NCBI RefSeq assembly: GCF_037392515.1
Contig: NC_090291.1
Coordinates: 1,886,501-1,950,500, forward strand
Origin: Haliotis asinina
Lineage: Eukaryota > Mollusca > Gastropoda > Lepetellida > Haliotidae
Direction: 5' to 3'
DNA: 64,000 nucleotides
The notes below the pieces were generated by a model. That model was not told where the DNA came from. It did not search any database and saw only the letters and a program-made list of their open reading frames with translations. Below, piece by piece: positions 10,966-24,300 of this stretch. The translations under genes and the position numbers were made by a program. The stretch's first letter is position 1. Each line of letters starts with the position of its first letter.

Positions 10966-11229
10966 GTGGGAGGTGGTAGTGGACACAATCAGCTCAGTTA
11001 CAGACTCTTCTGAAAACAATGTTTGGCTGAAGGAATCAAACTCAACCAAAGCTGTGACATACGCCACTGTACTACACAACACAAAACTCTGTCCTAGAAA
11101 AGAATATGTTAATAATGCACATCACATTACAGACATATCATCCATGTATGTACAGACGCATGAATTTGGTATCAAAATATCTTTAACAACTGTTTGGTAC
11201 AACATAACAAACTGAAATAATGTCCTCTT

Positions 11230-12180
11230 TTCAGACTAAAAGTGGCGCGGCTAAGCAGATAAGATGTGCATTTAGTGATAAAAGCATGAAACTTGGCACA
11301 TTTATAGACGGATACTTAGTGAAGATTTCAGGATATGGAGGCACTCAAAATAATTTCATTTGCGCATGCGCTGTGGATGAATAATATTTTGCCTTTTCTT
11401 TCTACTTTTGTATCTATGGGTATGCCACCGATACTCTACTGAGATGATTTGTTTTTTAAATGACTTATTGAACATCATGAAAACAAAGTTGAACCAATGA
11501 TATGAACACTGGCTCTCACACTAGTGCATGGAAGTGAGGTCTCTTTGCACTTGAATCACTGGTTGCGCCCCTTGCCCACACAAGATGTCAACTCCTGGCA
11601 AGATGTTGGTGCTTGGTGTAGAGTTGTCAGTAGAGAACTGTCACTTTCCTTCTGTGTTCAGTCCCACTCAGCTGGAGATGGGAGTCGAGTCTGTGGAAGA
11701 ATGACTGACCCTGTATATGACCTGTCTGCATGTAAGCTGCCCTTTGACATGCTGTACAGCAGCTGCATGTGTTGATGGGATGGCCTGAATTGAGTTTGTC
11801 TTCGCACACAATCTCAAATAAAAATGATTGAACTTAAAAAATGAAACTATTCCCAAAGCATCCTTTCATGATTTTAGGGAAGGAACAAGTGCCATACAGC
11901 GCTCTGATTTCATATGGGTTGGAAGCTAAGGGGTGCGGGGTGGGAGGGTGGTGGGTGGTTTGTAATTATAGGTGTGTAATGAATGGCAATACGAATGACT
12001 GAACGGGAAACAATGAAAATAGTACGTCAAAGTTTATGTGCTGCGCATGTGCACAAGATACAAAATTTGAGGTGCCTCAATATCTGAAAATATTTGAAAC
12101 ATATGTTTTTTTAATATGATGACCAATTTTGATGCTTTTATCATCAAATGCACAGTTCTTATGAAAACTTGATATCAGCC
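11230..12180. mobile_element. Element with diverged long inverted repeats
   Basis: The left part (gatgtgcatttagtgataaa, then agcatgaaacttgg) is mirrored on the right by tgatgcttttatcatcaaat and gcacagttctt. A second inverted pair lies around gcgcatgcg/gcgcatgtgc. No transposase is visible. It is probably a non-autonomous DNA element or foldback; the borders are approximate. Confidence 0.45.
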
Positions 12181-12258
12181 ACTCCACTACAATCTGTGTT
12201 CAGATATAACTGTGGTACAGTGAGTTCAGACAGTGTACACAGAGTTCAGATGGTGTAT

Positions 12259-12853
12259 CAGTCTCAGTATTATTCATTACAGTCCTCTACTGAGTCTAAC
12301 AAACCCTAGTAGGAGGTCACGTCAGGTAACCTTTGAGCGACCTATGACCTGCAATCAAACGCATGACAAGCGAACAGATTAAACTAATCAGACAAGGGAT
12401 ACTGTTTAGGGTTTGGTGGGACTTACAAAATTTCCCAGTCACTGACAATGATCCCTCAACAAATAAAAATCCACATAAAACACAAATAATTGACCTGCAG
12501 TATACACGCTTACGGTTTTCTGATGACATGGTTACCATTAGACAATATTTCCGCCAGCTGACATCCTTGAATACAGACAAAAAAGACCTATTTTCATTGA
12601 CTGTTTACTCATTGTTGAGAGTCCTGTAGCATATTCCATGTGCATCACTCGGAAGCCATCGTACAGAAAATAGCACTTGGAATTATTCGGGTACAAACCT
12701 TTTCAAGATAAAAACTCAAACAGCATGTGCAAATAGCCACTTCCGCGATTTGGTAAGCTGTGTTCTGAATGGCCAATGTCAAAGGTTACCTGATGCAGTC
12801 TTCTAGGGTTTGTTAGACTCAGTAGAGGAGTGTAATGAGCAATACAGAGACTA
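12259..12853. mobile_element. TIR element, about 0.6 kb, non-autonomous
   Basis: Left-end blocks agtcctctactgagtctaac, aaaccctag and caggtaacctttga are mirrored on the right by caaaggttacctg, ctagggtttgttagactc and agtagaggag. The inverted repeats are about 75-90 bases. The interior has no recognisable transposase. A gtgtatacac-rich simple repeat flanks it on both sides, so the target duplication cannot be resolved. Confidence 0.6.
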
Positions 12854-14374
12854 AGTTCACTTAGACTGGATAGTGTATACACTGGTCAAATGGTGTATAC
12901 ACTGTTTAGCGTGTGTATACACAGTGTCCCTACACAGAATCAACAGTCTTAAAAAAATTAGTCTGTTTTAAGCAATCTGAAGCATGATTCAGTTTACAAA
13001 TACTGTTCTGAATACCTTAACATACTCAGCACTTATAAGCATGGGTGTGTTCCATAAGTTGTTACAGACTACAGCTTAAATATCCATTCTTGAACACAAC
13101 TGCGTAGAACATCATATAGCAACTATGAAAGTATAAGTACTTCATGAAAAAAATCAATACTGCATTTACTGGCAATGATAATGATAATGAGAACATATTC
13201 ACTACAGAGGATGTGTTTCAATAATCTCATCCCATCACACTAACCAATACCTTACGATACTGTGTGGTTCAACCCTCCTCTCAACGATATTTCAGTTACA
13301 TCATGGTGTGGGAGCTGGCCGCTGTGGAAAGCCAGAGGTGGTTCACATCTTAGATGCTACCGCTTTGGTGCAACACTGATCAATGAGTATGGTGCTGCTA
13401 AATCAAGAAAGATTCAAACCACTGATAATGGGTTCCAGCACATCCAAAGGAGGCAACACTGACCAGCACACTTGCCTTGAACAATGATTGCTTCTACCAT
13501 CCAGTCTTGACATTCTATTCAGTGACCCTCTTTCCAGAAAAATGAGAAAGATTGCAAAAGTAGAAATCTGACTTCAATTTCCGAATTTAAGGATGAATGA
13601 TAACCATATAATACTAACTAGTTTGGTAATTACATCAGTTTTCTTCTCTACACCATAGCTTGAGGCGTTCTTCAACATCACCATGACATTTCTGAAATAT
13701 TGCTATAAGCAGCACTCACTCACTCACTCACCCAGAACTCACTCACCCATCCACTCACTCACCCACTCACTGACCAGTCCACTTTACAAAACCTAGATCT
13801 CAGAAACAACACTAGCATGGTGTGGAGATCGATATTTTCAATGTGATGCTCACATTAACAACAATATGTTACATGTTTAGATCTGCGTAAGGGAGTGGTC
13901 AGTTGTTACAGGAAGCATTGGCTTGTGAGATTTAGGGGGATTTATTGAGGGAACAGTCAGTAATTACAGTGAGTAGAATCTCATGAAATATGGCTACATG
14001 TATCCGGGGGGAAAAAGAAGATATGTTACAAACAAACTCATGACGACTTCATCAAGGTATCTTATGGTCCTGAGATCAATCCAACTATGCCCCTCTCTAA
14101 TAACTGAACCGTCCCCTAAATAACTGAACCGTCCCCTAAACCCATTATCAAAAGGCAAAACATTCACCTTCAAAGCATTTCTTTAAGGGTAAGCCAGAAC
14201 ACAATAATGTATTATTAGCAGATTCATTAGCTTTTGAATAGAATATACAAACATCAATATTTCAAAACAGACTTAAATGTAAATGATAGTGAATAGGAAA
14301 TCAAGTATGGCTTTATGCCATCTCTTGTGTTTACACAGATACAGGGTCAGTGAACTCCATCAATGGTCTCCCTA
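12854..14374. other. Intergenic, no gene seen
   Basis: There is a truncated SINE tail (gaaatattgctataagcag followed by an actcactcactc run) at about 13,690-13,765. A short duplicated phrase, gaaccgtcccctaaa, lies near 14,107-14,142. A reverse-strand AATAAA (tttatt at 13,941-13,946) could be the INTS8 poly(A) signal, but this is weak. Nothing else is recognised. Confidence 0.4.
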
Positions 14375-14380
14375 CATCAC

Positions 14381-14655
14381 AACCATGAACCCAAGTCACC
14401 AATCTCACCATGTGCTACGTCTGCCAGAACCCAAGTCACCAATGTCACCATGTGCTATGTCTGCCAGAACCCAAGTCACCAATGTCACCATGTACTATGT
14501 CTGCCAGAACCCAAGTCACCAATGTCACCATGTGCTATGTCTGCCAGAACCCAAGTCACCAATGTCACCATGTACTATGTCTGCCAGAACCCAAGTCACC
14601 AATGTCACCATGTACTATGTCTGCCAGAACCCAAGTCACCAATGTCACCATGTAC
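14381..14655. repeat. Minisatellite, 40-bp unit, about seven copies
   Basis: The unit aatgtcaccatgtgctatgt plus ctgccagaacccaagtcacc repeats with very few differences. It lies about 700 bases past the INTS8 stop, so it may be in that gene's 3' UTR. Because the unit is not a multiple of three, long frames appear in all phases; none is a gene. Confidence 0.9.
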
Positions 14656-15345
14656 TGACTGCAGGAAGAATCCATGTCTACTAGAACCAACTTGAAGGCT
14701 GACTATCTGTCATATAAGAGTGTATGCATGTAAGTAACAAAGAATCTAAGAATACAGGTGGTACTGGCGTGTAGCGACATACAGGCAATGTGCTGTCCAA
14801 CGCCTCTACATGTCATAGGTGCTGAACTTGAGGAATTGTTATTATACCGACTTCTACTGGGTTTTCGGCTCAGAATGAAATACAAAGGACTGCTGTGTAG
14901 AAAATAGAGATTAAGGGAGTCTTCAAATAAATGACAGATGATGACTTATCTCCAACCCCTGAGGTATTTAAGTCTTTGAACGGCATTTGGAAGTGAGACA
15001 CAAAAATGAATGTCAGATGTCAGAAAGAAGAACATGGTGTTTTGGAGTCCCTCACATCACAAAAGTTGACTCCCGTAAACGTTGTGGCTAAAGATCATGC
15101 CCTTGAATTTCCGTATCAGTAAGAATGCATCATCTACATTCAGTAAGGCTATTAGGGAGATGTGCAGATGATATTTAAAACAACATCCCAGAATTAACAA
15201 TGAAAAGAAATGAAAGAACTAGTTTTCAACTATAGTAGTATCTTCCCTTCAGATTTGCACACTGTTATCCTTTTGTGTAACTGACTTGACATGATCCTGT
15301 GAAGTAAGTGATTTGCCTCCCAATCACCTATATATGCAGCAATAT

Positions 15346-18300
15346 CTAACAAGACAGATACTGCTTTGCAAGTGATCTGAGAAATCTGGTTTTGCGAACG
15401 TGGATGGCTCGACGCTGAATCTCTTCTGGGTTGCTGCTGTTCAGGTCCATCTGGCTCAGAGCTCGCAGCTGTAACAGAAACAAAAGAGAGAGAGAGTGAG
15501 TGAATGAGTGAGTGAGTGCATGAGCAGTTTCATGCCAAAGTCATCAACATTCCAGCTATATGGCAGCAGTCTGTAAATAATCAAGTCTGGACCAGACAAT
15601 TCAGTGATCAACAGCATGAGCATCGATCTGTGCATATGAGAACCAATGAAATGTGTCAGCCAAGTCACTTCATCCCGTTAGTTGCCTCTTACAACAAGCA
15701 TAGTCACCCTTGGTGGCAAGCATGAGTTACTGAAGGCCTGTTCTACAGGATCTTCACAGGTCCAGAAAAAGACATCCCTCACCTTATCATTGGGTCCATC
15801 TGCCATTAAAGAGTCCAATCAATTCCATGTACACATGTAAACTATTTACTTAGGAGTCTGTTAAATGGCAGTCAGCACGAAGAGTGTATTATGTGCATCA
15901 TCATCCAGCTCTGGTGGAGTGCAACACATTACCTCAGTCAATGTTTTACCACCATTGTTTAAACAGCCATTTTATTGTCTAAATGTGTGAGCAGCTATTT
16001 CTACCCATTTAAGCAACATCACTTCAGGGAATTCGTGATCATGTCACTTTGGTTGCTGGGGCAGAGGTAGGGAGAGGTCCATTTGGGGTGAACTATTTTT
16101 GACTATTTTTTATTAGGGAACCTAAGCAGAAAAGAGAGATAAAGCAATAACGTATGACTCATTGTAAGGAAAACTTATGGTATTAAACATTGGACAACTC
16201 ATAGCCTTTTACTGCATTCAATCTGCATTGACACAGTGAGTATAGTTCTGTGTTGCTTTAATCAATAATCAGGAAAGGAACATCAGGTAATAGCTACAGA
16301 TGTTGTAAATGGGGGTGAAACCCTGAACCTGGGGCTTCGGCATGTGTAATCCACATGCTTTTACACTGCTACTTATTTTGAGGACATACTGCTACCTCAC
16401 ACCATGCTTCTTTTACAACAGAATGGAATCATACTTACAGCAGACTGTTTTTTCTCTAACTCTCCTCTCTTGCCATGCAAATCTTGTAGTTAAGGGACAA
16501 TAAGAGCATTTATTCAGGGACATGTTGATTTGAGTTGTCACCAAGTAAGCTTCTCACCCTACATCTATACAAATGTGTATTAAATGAGTCCAGAGTGTTT
16601 ACTGAAATAGAATATAGATACAGTACACACAATAATTGAGGATGCAGAGTCAAGTCTCTTCAGGGCTCATTTAGGTGGCTCTAGATATAAGCTAGACACA
16701 GACACAGATCAGGTGTCATTGCATAATGGTGTTGTCATCACCAGCAGCATGAGAAGGATACGAGTTAGGTATTCCAGGACACTGACATCCCAGATGCAGG
16801 TGTAGTAGGCATCCATGGCGTCATATGTCGTCTTCTCCTGTAGAGCCTTAAAGGCTGCCGTGTAGTCTACCTCATCCAAGAACTGGCACAGAACAGCAAC
16901 CTGAACAGATGGGATGCAGGAGTTAAATGGCATGACACCACTATCAACAGTAAACTAAACACATGTCAGCATAGTTTAAACTGACACAGGTTGTAGACCT
17001 CTGTCGCTGTGGAGATTTAACTATTGTGATGTTCACAGACCGAGAACAAACAGCATATGCAACAGCCAAGGGGCACAACTACCAATAGTGTATTATAAAA
17101 CCTTACTATGAGTGAATACCCAAAGCACGATAGATGGGTGACCAATAAGTAAATCCCCATTTGAAGAAATGAGCCAAATGTCTGCAGCAGATAAATAAAC
17201 AAATGGACCAATGTGTGACAACAATGTATCAACACAATGTCGGACTGGGACATTAGAACCACATCCACAACACCCACCCACCTGTGTGTGACACTGCAGA
17301 TAGGAGCAGCATTTCATCATACGTCGGTAGATCTGAAAACAACAAAACAACACTAAACTATCCTGGTTCTATACATGTCCTCCAAAAAACAACACATCTG
17401 AAATCTCATTTATCAATCATACAGATATATGCTGAAAGTTATCACAAGTATCAGATCACACTTTATTTTCAAATTTCCGAGTATCTAGTTCATATCAAAA
17501 TAAATGACTTTATTTAGTTTTTATAGTAATATTTACAGTGGATAATACCTAACAGTTCTATGTTGACATAGCTGACTATTCTGTACTCACCTGATCATCA
17601 AACACACTCTTTGGCACAGGCCGGGAGAAGAAATCTGTGGAGACAACAGCCACTTCGAGGTACAGCTTCATCGCAGCAGAGTACTGATTCTGGGCTGTGA
17701 GGAACAAGCACAAGAGTTAATACAGTAAAACATGTCTTATCCAGTACTGGTATGAGCAGTCCAATCACGGGCCCATAATCCAGTACACTTATGAATCCTC
17801 TTTGCATGTTAGAGAACCAGGAAGTACTCATTGTGCGGTGAATCAAACACACATAGGATTACAGCACTTATGTTTTATAAACACGGGCACTACATTAATC
17901 CAGCAAACTGTCTAAACCAGCATTTTATTTTGATCCTGTGGGATGCCACTTTAGTCATTCATCACAGTACCTCCATCAGGATGTTGACCATGGAGAAATA
18001 TCAACCAACTTTAATGAGAAAGTGTAGGTGGAAAGTTTACTTCATCACAAAAGACTTGAGAGTGTAGTATCTATTGTACTGTATGCAGAGCCACAAGCGT
18101 ACCAAAGTAGATATCTGCTTGTGTACGAAGCCAGGATTGCTGGGTGGGCACCACGGTGAGGGCATGTTTCATCAGGGTGGTCAGCGCATCCTCCATACTC
18201 TCCACACCCAGCCCGCCAGCGCTGCGGAGGACACGTGCCAGTCAATCTCAAATTCTACATACACATTGCTGTATTACGATTACTCCAATCTCAAACATAT

Positions 18301-21300
18301 CTTACCTCAAACTCAAACATTCTTATTAATGATATACAGAGTGAGAAACATAAATGAGATACACACTGAGACACATAAATGTTGTATACAATGACACACA
18401 AATGTTGTATACAATGACACACAAAATGAGACACAACGATTAGGGCTGCAATGATTCAGTTCAATTCATCAAAAATCAAATCTGACACCTTAGTTTCAAT
18501 TTTCAAGAACCATTACCACTATTTCGATCTGATATTTGAATTTATTTATACTATTTCTATACACCCAGAACATAATTTTGACTTCAGCTCAAGCAGGTTT
18601 GAGCACAGAAATAAGGCAAGACGTGATGGGTTGTTAGTAGACAATGCCAAATTGACGCCAAAAGATTGATATTTTATTCTTATCCATAATTTTCCTTATC
18701 CTGTCTAATGCTTATTATACTTGCCAGAATCCAATGGAATCTGTGGTGGGTCGTACCACATCCTGGATCCTCTGGTTGTTATTTATTTTATGTCTTGTAA
18801 CCCCCATTGGGAAATTGAAACTGTAGATTACACGATGCCATTTTAGAAAGTGGTCAAATGCAACATGTCATATTTGGGATTTCACTTTCTCAGTAAAGTA
18901 CAAATTCTAGTACTTTTTTGGTTGAGTCCAATCCAGGAATCGAGCCTACCCTCAGAGTCAGGTACCTAATCGCCAGCATACAAAGTTTAGCCCCACTCAG
19001 CCACTGCAAATGTCTACCTTTTGCAGACCTTTTTGATGTTGATATTGCACAATAGGTTTGGTCACTCGAGTTAACAGGGGTCCCACAATATTCCAATAAG
19101 ATGCTCCACTTAAACTGATGCCCCTTGAACAGGAATTGTATATATTTTCACGATTCTTGGTGTATCAGTATGTGCAGATAAGCGTCTTGAAGGTCTATGC
19201 TTGCAAGGTAATCTGCCGGACGTATCAGCTGAAGAAGATGTATCATCTTGAACTTTGCAGGCTTGAGTAAATACTCAATGTTGAATTTCTTCACATTGTA
19301 TATGAAGCCAAACTTTTGTCTGGAGTTTTTCTTGGGAACCAGGAAAATTGGGGAATAAAATCTTGGCGGGAGGTGAGTCTGGCCCAACTCCTCGGCAGCA
19401 TTTTTTGCAAGTACAGCTGTGATGGCATCGTCCAGTTTTTCCATCTGGTCAGTCGCATAGTTGAACACCATCGGCTCTCTTGTCAGAGGTGGAGTGGCTC
19501 TTAACTGTATCTTGTATCCTCTGAACAGAACTTGAGATTTATGGCTGTCCTATAGTGCCCCAAATTTCCCAGTATCGTTGGAGATGTCCACGCACTGTCA
19601 ATGGGTCTATGTGAACAGCTGAAGGTATGGAAGGTGCCAGTCACTCCAAACCTGACCTTCAGCGCTTGGAACCCTTGGCACCTCTAAGGGAACAGCCCCG
19701 TCCTGAGGTGGTCTTGTTATTCCCTGTAGAGTGACAAAAAGAACCTTTTCCACATTTGAAGGTAGAAATCTTCCTTTCCTTGGCCATTGGTAATTGGATT
19801 TAGCTGAGTAATGTTGAGACATTTGACCTATCACATTGGCCAATGTGTCAATAGATATTATCGTCATTACTGCACGGGACTCTGACGTAAGATTCTTTGC
19901 AACACTGTCTATGCATCCGCAAAGTGAAGTTAAGGCCACCCAAGGTGTTGTAAGCAAGGGCTTGGTATAAGTTTCACTCCAAGTAGATGCCGAAAGTAAA
20001 CCTTTCCTCCTCAAAACTGTTAGTGCAGCAGAAGTCCACACCAAGTGCTATGACATAAATATCAGGTCTTTCTTTTGAGTCAGCAATGCAGACAAGATCA
20101 TGCAATCCTTGAATTGTGAGGTTTTCACTGATGGCTCTAGATCGTCCAAGTCCACAAAACGAACATCGGTTAGTTGTATCCAACTGCGCCATCTTCTCAT
20201 CCTCAACATTATAAGACCTGCTGTGAGACTGAAATAAGCTTGTAATCTTTGTCTACATCAGGAGCCTTGGTAAACAGTTCCATGACGTGCAAGGGAAACT
20301 TCTTTAGCTTGAACGTTGGTGTATGCTGACATCGATATTTAGTTGATTCTCCAGAATCCTGGTGTGAGTAGTCTCTCAATCGATGATTCCTGCGCGCTTA
20401 TGATTAATGAGTTGATGCCGATGAAGACCTACGTCTATGATGACTTGTGCCATGTCTGCATGGGGAGTCTCTATGACTGTGCCGTCTGGAGGTGGTCGAT
20501 TCCTCCCCGCAGATAGACTGTAAACTTCTGCAGTCCTGTGACACGGGCTTGGACTGGATACTCATATGTGGGTTACTGCACAGGTCTTCATCATCTAAAT
20601 GGTGTGCTTCTGATCAGTTGTCCATAGCATATTCATGCAGGACCCCATGACTACTTTCAATCTTGGTCCAGTTGTGCTGATCTAACTGTAGTGCTGCTAC
20701 ACCGGGTTCCTGATATTGGAGTGGACGACTGTGGAGCTCTAGTGGCCCTTCCTTCCACAAAGCATTGCTCCATCATGGACAGCTTCTTCTCCGTAAACTG
20801 CTGCATAAACAGACCTGGGTCGAAGCTCTGCATTGAATCTTGTGGTTGAGACGAATGGGAAGATAAAGCTTGTGTTTGTGACGGCTGTAGAGGTTGACTC
20901 AAGTTCTGTGTCAGAGTAAACACTGTTGCTGTCGCACTAGCCATCGTAGCAGGTCGCCTGAAGACTGGAACCTCTGGCAGAAGGATCGGGGGTTCATCAA
21001 AACGTCCACTTCATGTGCCGGGAGTATCTCTGAAGAGAAGGACCTTGACTTCTGTGAAGAACTTGACAAAGTCCTCAAAGCTGACGATTTCTTCTTCTCA
21101 AGCGCCAATGTAGATTTGTGCTTCTTAGTCTTGAATGACGGCAACTTGGAAGACAATGATCTCTTCTGGCTGGTGATGGTAGACACCACTGCATCAGACA
21201 ACTGTCCCTGGGAGCCACTAGGCGATTCACTAAAACTGTAACATATGGTCACTAGTGCTTTTATTACCGGTAATATTTTTAACCGGACGTGACTTGGTTA

Positions 21301-24300
21301 TGCCTTCTATTATAATCCTTTGCATGCCTAAGAACAGCAAAAATATAACTGCTGAACTGTTGAATAGTTAAATTTTGACAAAGGGTACAATGTGGGCTAA
21401 AAGAGCAAACGTCAGAACAAGAAAGACAATATAGACGCTGGTCAACCCCAAGTAACCGATATTTGCAATGTAAACAAGTTTTCATCAATTGTCATGAAAC
21501 ATGCAACGATGAATACCAGTCAAAAAAGCAAACAAATGATGTACAATTTAGTCATAAGTCATAAGTTACATGATATAAATATACTGATCAAAAACCAAAA
21601 ATACAGCAGTAATTTAGGTGAGAATAAGGCCAAAACTAGTAAAGGATATGTGCCGTGTCAGAACCCTGGTGCCCTCGCGTCCATCATCTAGGACGAATAG
21701 GGAGAGAGTTAGGAGCATGGCATGTCATGTGACTGAATTGTGTACCAAAATGCACAGGTTCAAGAGAGGCTACTCGTGGGTGAGTAATGATTTTACATCC
21801 ACTTCAATGAAGGGAACTTCAAGGGATTCAAGTGTTCCACTACGTTTGGTAGTCATCTAAGAATAATAAGCATGAGTCAGGATAAGGAAAAATAGCAAAA
21901 ATCGAATCAAATCAAGGTCTGTGTGAATCGTCGTAGTAACAATGAGACAAATCAGTGAGATACAAAGTGAAGAGGCAAGCTACTCACTTGGCTATAGCTG
22001 TTGGCCACAGAGCTTGGAATTCACTGGCTATCTGACTTGTTATATCATCCTGCACAATAACACAGCATACATTAAAAACTCACTTGATTTAACAGCTATG
22101 GATATCACTGTTCAGGTGAACAAATCAATGATTAGACTACTCACAACGCCACTCCCAAATCAATGATTAGACTACTCACAACGCCACTCCCAAATCAATG
22201 ATTAGACTACTCACAACGCCACTCCCAAATCAATGATTAGACTACTCACAACGCCACTCCCAAATCAATGATTAGACTACTCACAACGCCACTCCCAAAT
22301 CAATGATTAGACTACTCACAACGCCACTCCCAAATCATTTTGTTCATACGCTTTGTTTGCCTTACGCTTTCAGTGATGAAAGTCTAATGTCACATATATA
22401 GCCCCCAATGATATAAACTTGTAGTTCACAGACTTTTCTTGATAAAGTCTAATGTCACATATATAGCCCCCAATGATATAAACTTGTAGTTCACAGACTT
22501 TTCTTGATAAAGTCTAATGTCACATATATAGCCCCCAATGATATAAACTTGTAGTTCACAGACTTTTCTTGATAAAGTCTAATGTCACATATATAGCCCC
22601 CAATGATATAAACTTGTAGTTCACAGACTTTTCTTGATAAAGGACGACAAGACTTCTTCGGCAACATTCAAATTGTCATGAACTCTTTTAGGAAAGAAAG
22701 CACCCAACTGCCAGGTTTCATAACACTTTTCAAAGTATATTTACTCTTATGCGATTCAACCATGATACATAGAGCACTTACCTTGAGTATTGTGAACAGT
22801 TTGGTGAATGATGATATAAACAGAGTCAGGACACTTTGTTCCTGGAGTGAAAGAAAAAAGAGAAACTTGAATATCTGCACATGTGAATTAACACTTCCAA
22901 ACAATATACGATACAAAATGTCATAACCAATTAATCACCATGCTCAACACATTACAGTAACAATGCGTGGTTCATGCCTGGAATTAATTCATTACAACTA
23001 TAAAGCGAAACATTTGGGGACTGAGATGCCATGATACCATACTGTGCTATTGCACTGGCAAACAAGGATAAGTTGGACTGGCGCAGAGAACGCATTTATG
23101 AGACGTAGGAGGTGCACAGCACAGCAAACCCATTTGGTTTGTTAAAGGTAGGAGATGTAGGCTTATGTACGTGCAGTGAATGACGATGGAATTGATTCCC
23201 CCGTAGGAGTTTGCTGAGACAGGCCACACACTTCACCCATCACACTACACTTGATCGCGGACAACCTGGCGCCCTTTCACTCACAGTGGCAAGCGCCAGA
23301 GGTCAGCACTCATATATGTTAATATGGGTCAACTGTGAGGTCAGAGTTCAATATATCCTTGTTTGCCAGTATCAACAGTGTATCTTGTGGGAAGAATCAA
23401 AGATACAAGTATGGTATACATGTCAACATCCTTCCTGAGATAAAAGTGAAGCTTGTGTGTTTACTGCATAATTATTAATATTCCAACTGTATGTGTTCGT
23501 ATCACCCAAAGTGGCTATCACAATGAATATTGCCCGAGTGACATCAAAGAACATCCCTTTGGAGATAACACTTGTGAGAAGTTGCATCACAATGGATGCA
23601 TCATAAGATATCACAACATGACACTGAAATGACATCACTCACCTCTGTGCTAATAGAGCTGATTAACAATATGTTTTTGACTAAAAGCACTGGTCAGTAG
23701 TGTTTACAAACTGATACATATATATTTACGAATGACAACTTCTTGTTTATTGTATCAGCTCACCTGATGAAGGGGCAAGGAATAGCCTAGAAATGTTTTG
23801 ACATGAAATAAACAAAAAGTTGTCATCCATATTATTTGCTTTTTCCAGATACATAGGTAGTGGTAAAAATGATTTCACATGACAAACAGCTGCAGAATGT
23901 CACCCATGTACCTTTGGTTTTCAAAAGTATCACACCCCTCCATTCATAAAAGTTTAAAATGCACTGGCAAGCCTAAAAGCTTCGTTTCTATTGACCATGT
24001 TGGTATGGATGACATCAAAAGTCTTGGGTGAGATTCTGCATGTCACTTTCAACAACATCCCAGATGCACTTACCGTTATCTTGAGCAGGAAGCTGATGAA
24101 GGAGTCCCGAGGGAGCATCCCCTGCTGGGAGTCTCGGTGCATGGCGCTCTCCCTGCCGCTGTTGTTCCGCTTGTGCTGCGTCTTGGTCTGGAAGATCTGC
24201 AACACTGGATACCACAGACGCTTTCAAAACAAATATGCAATTCCAACCCACCATCAGAGGATCCTAGCACGGTTAAGGGATGCAACTCTCAACAGTGACT

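Noticed and set aside
14283-14695. Overlapping 80-133 codon frames on the + strand
   Set aside because: All three phases are open because the 40-bp unit is not a multiple of three; this is a minisatellite.
24192-24206. INTS8 exon 15 acceptor at ttgcag|atcttc
   Set aside because: It puts the exon out of frame with the conserved QHKR region; the upstream acceptor atccag|tgttgc restores the family sequence.
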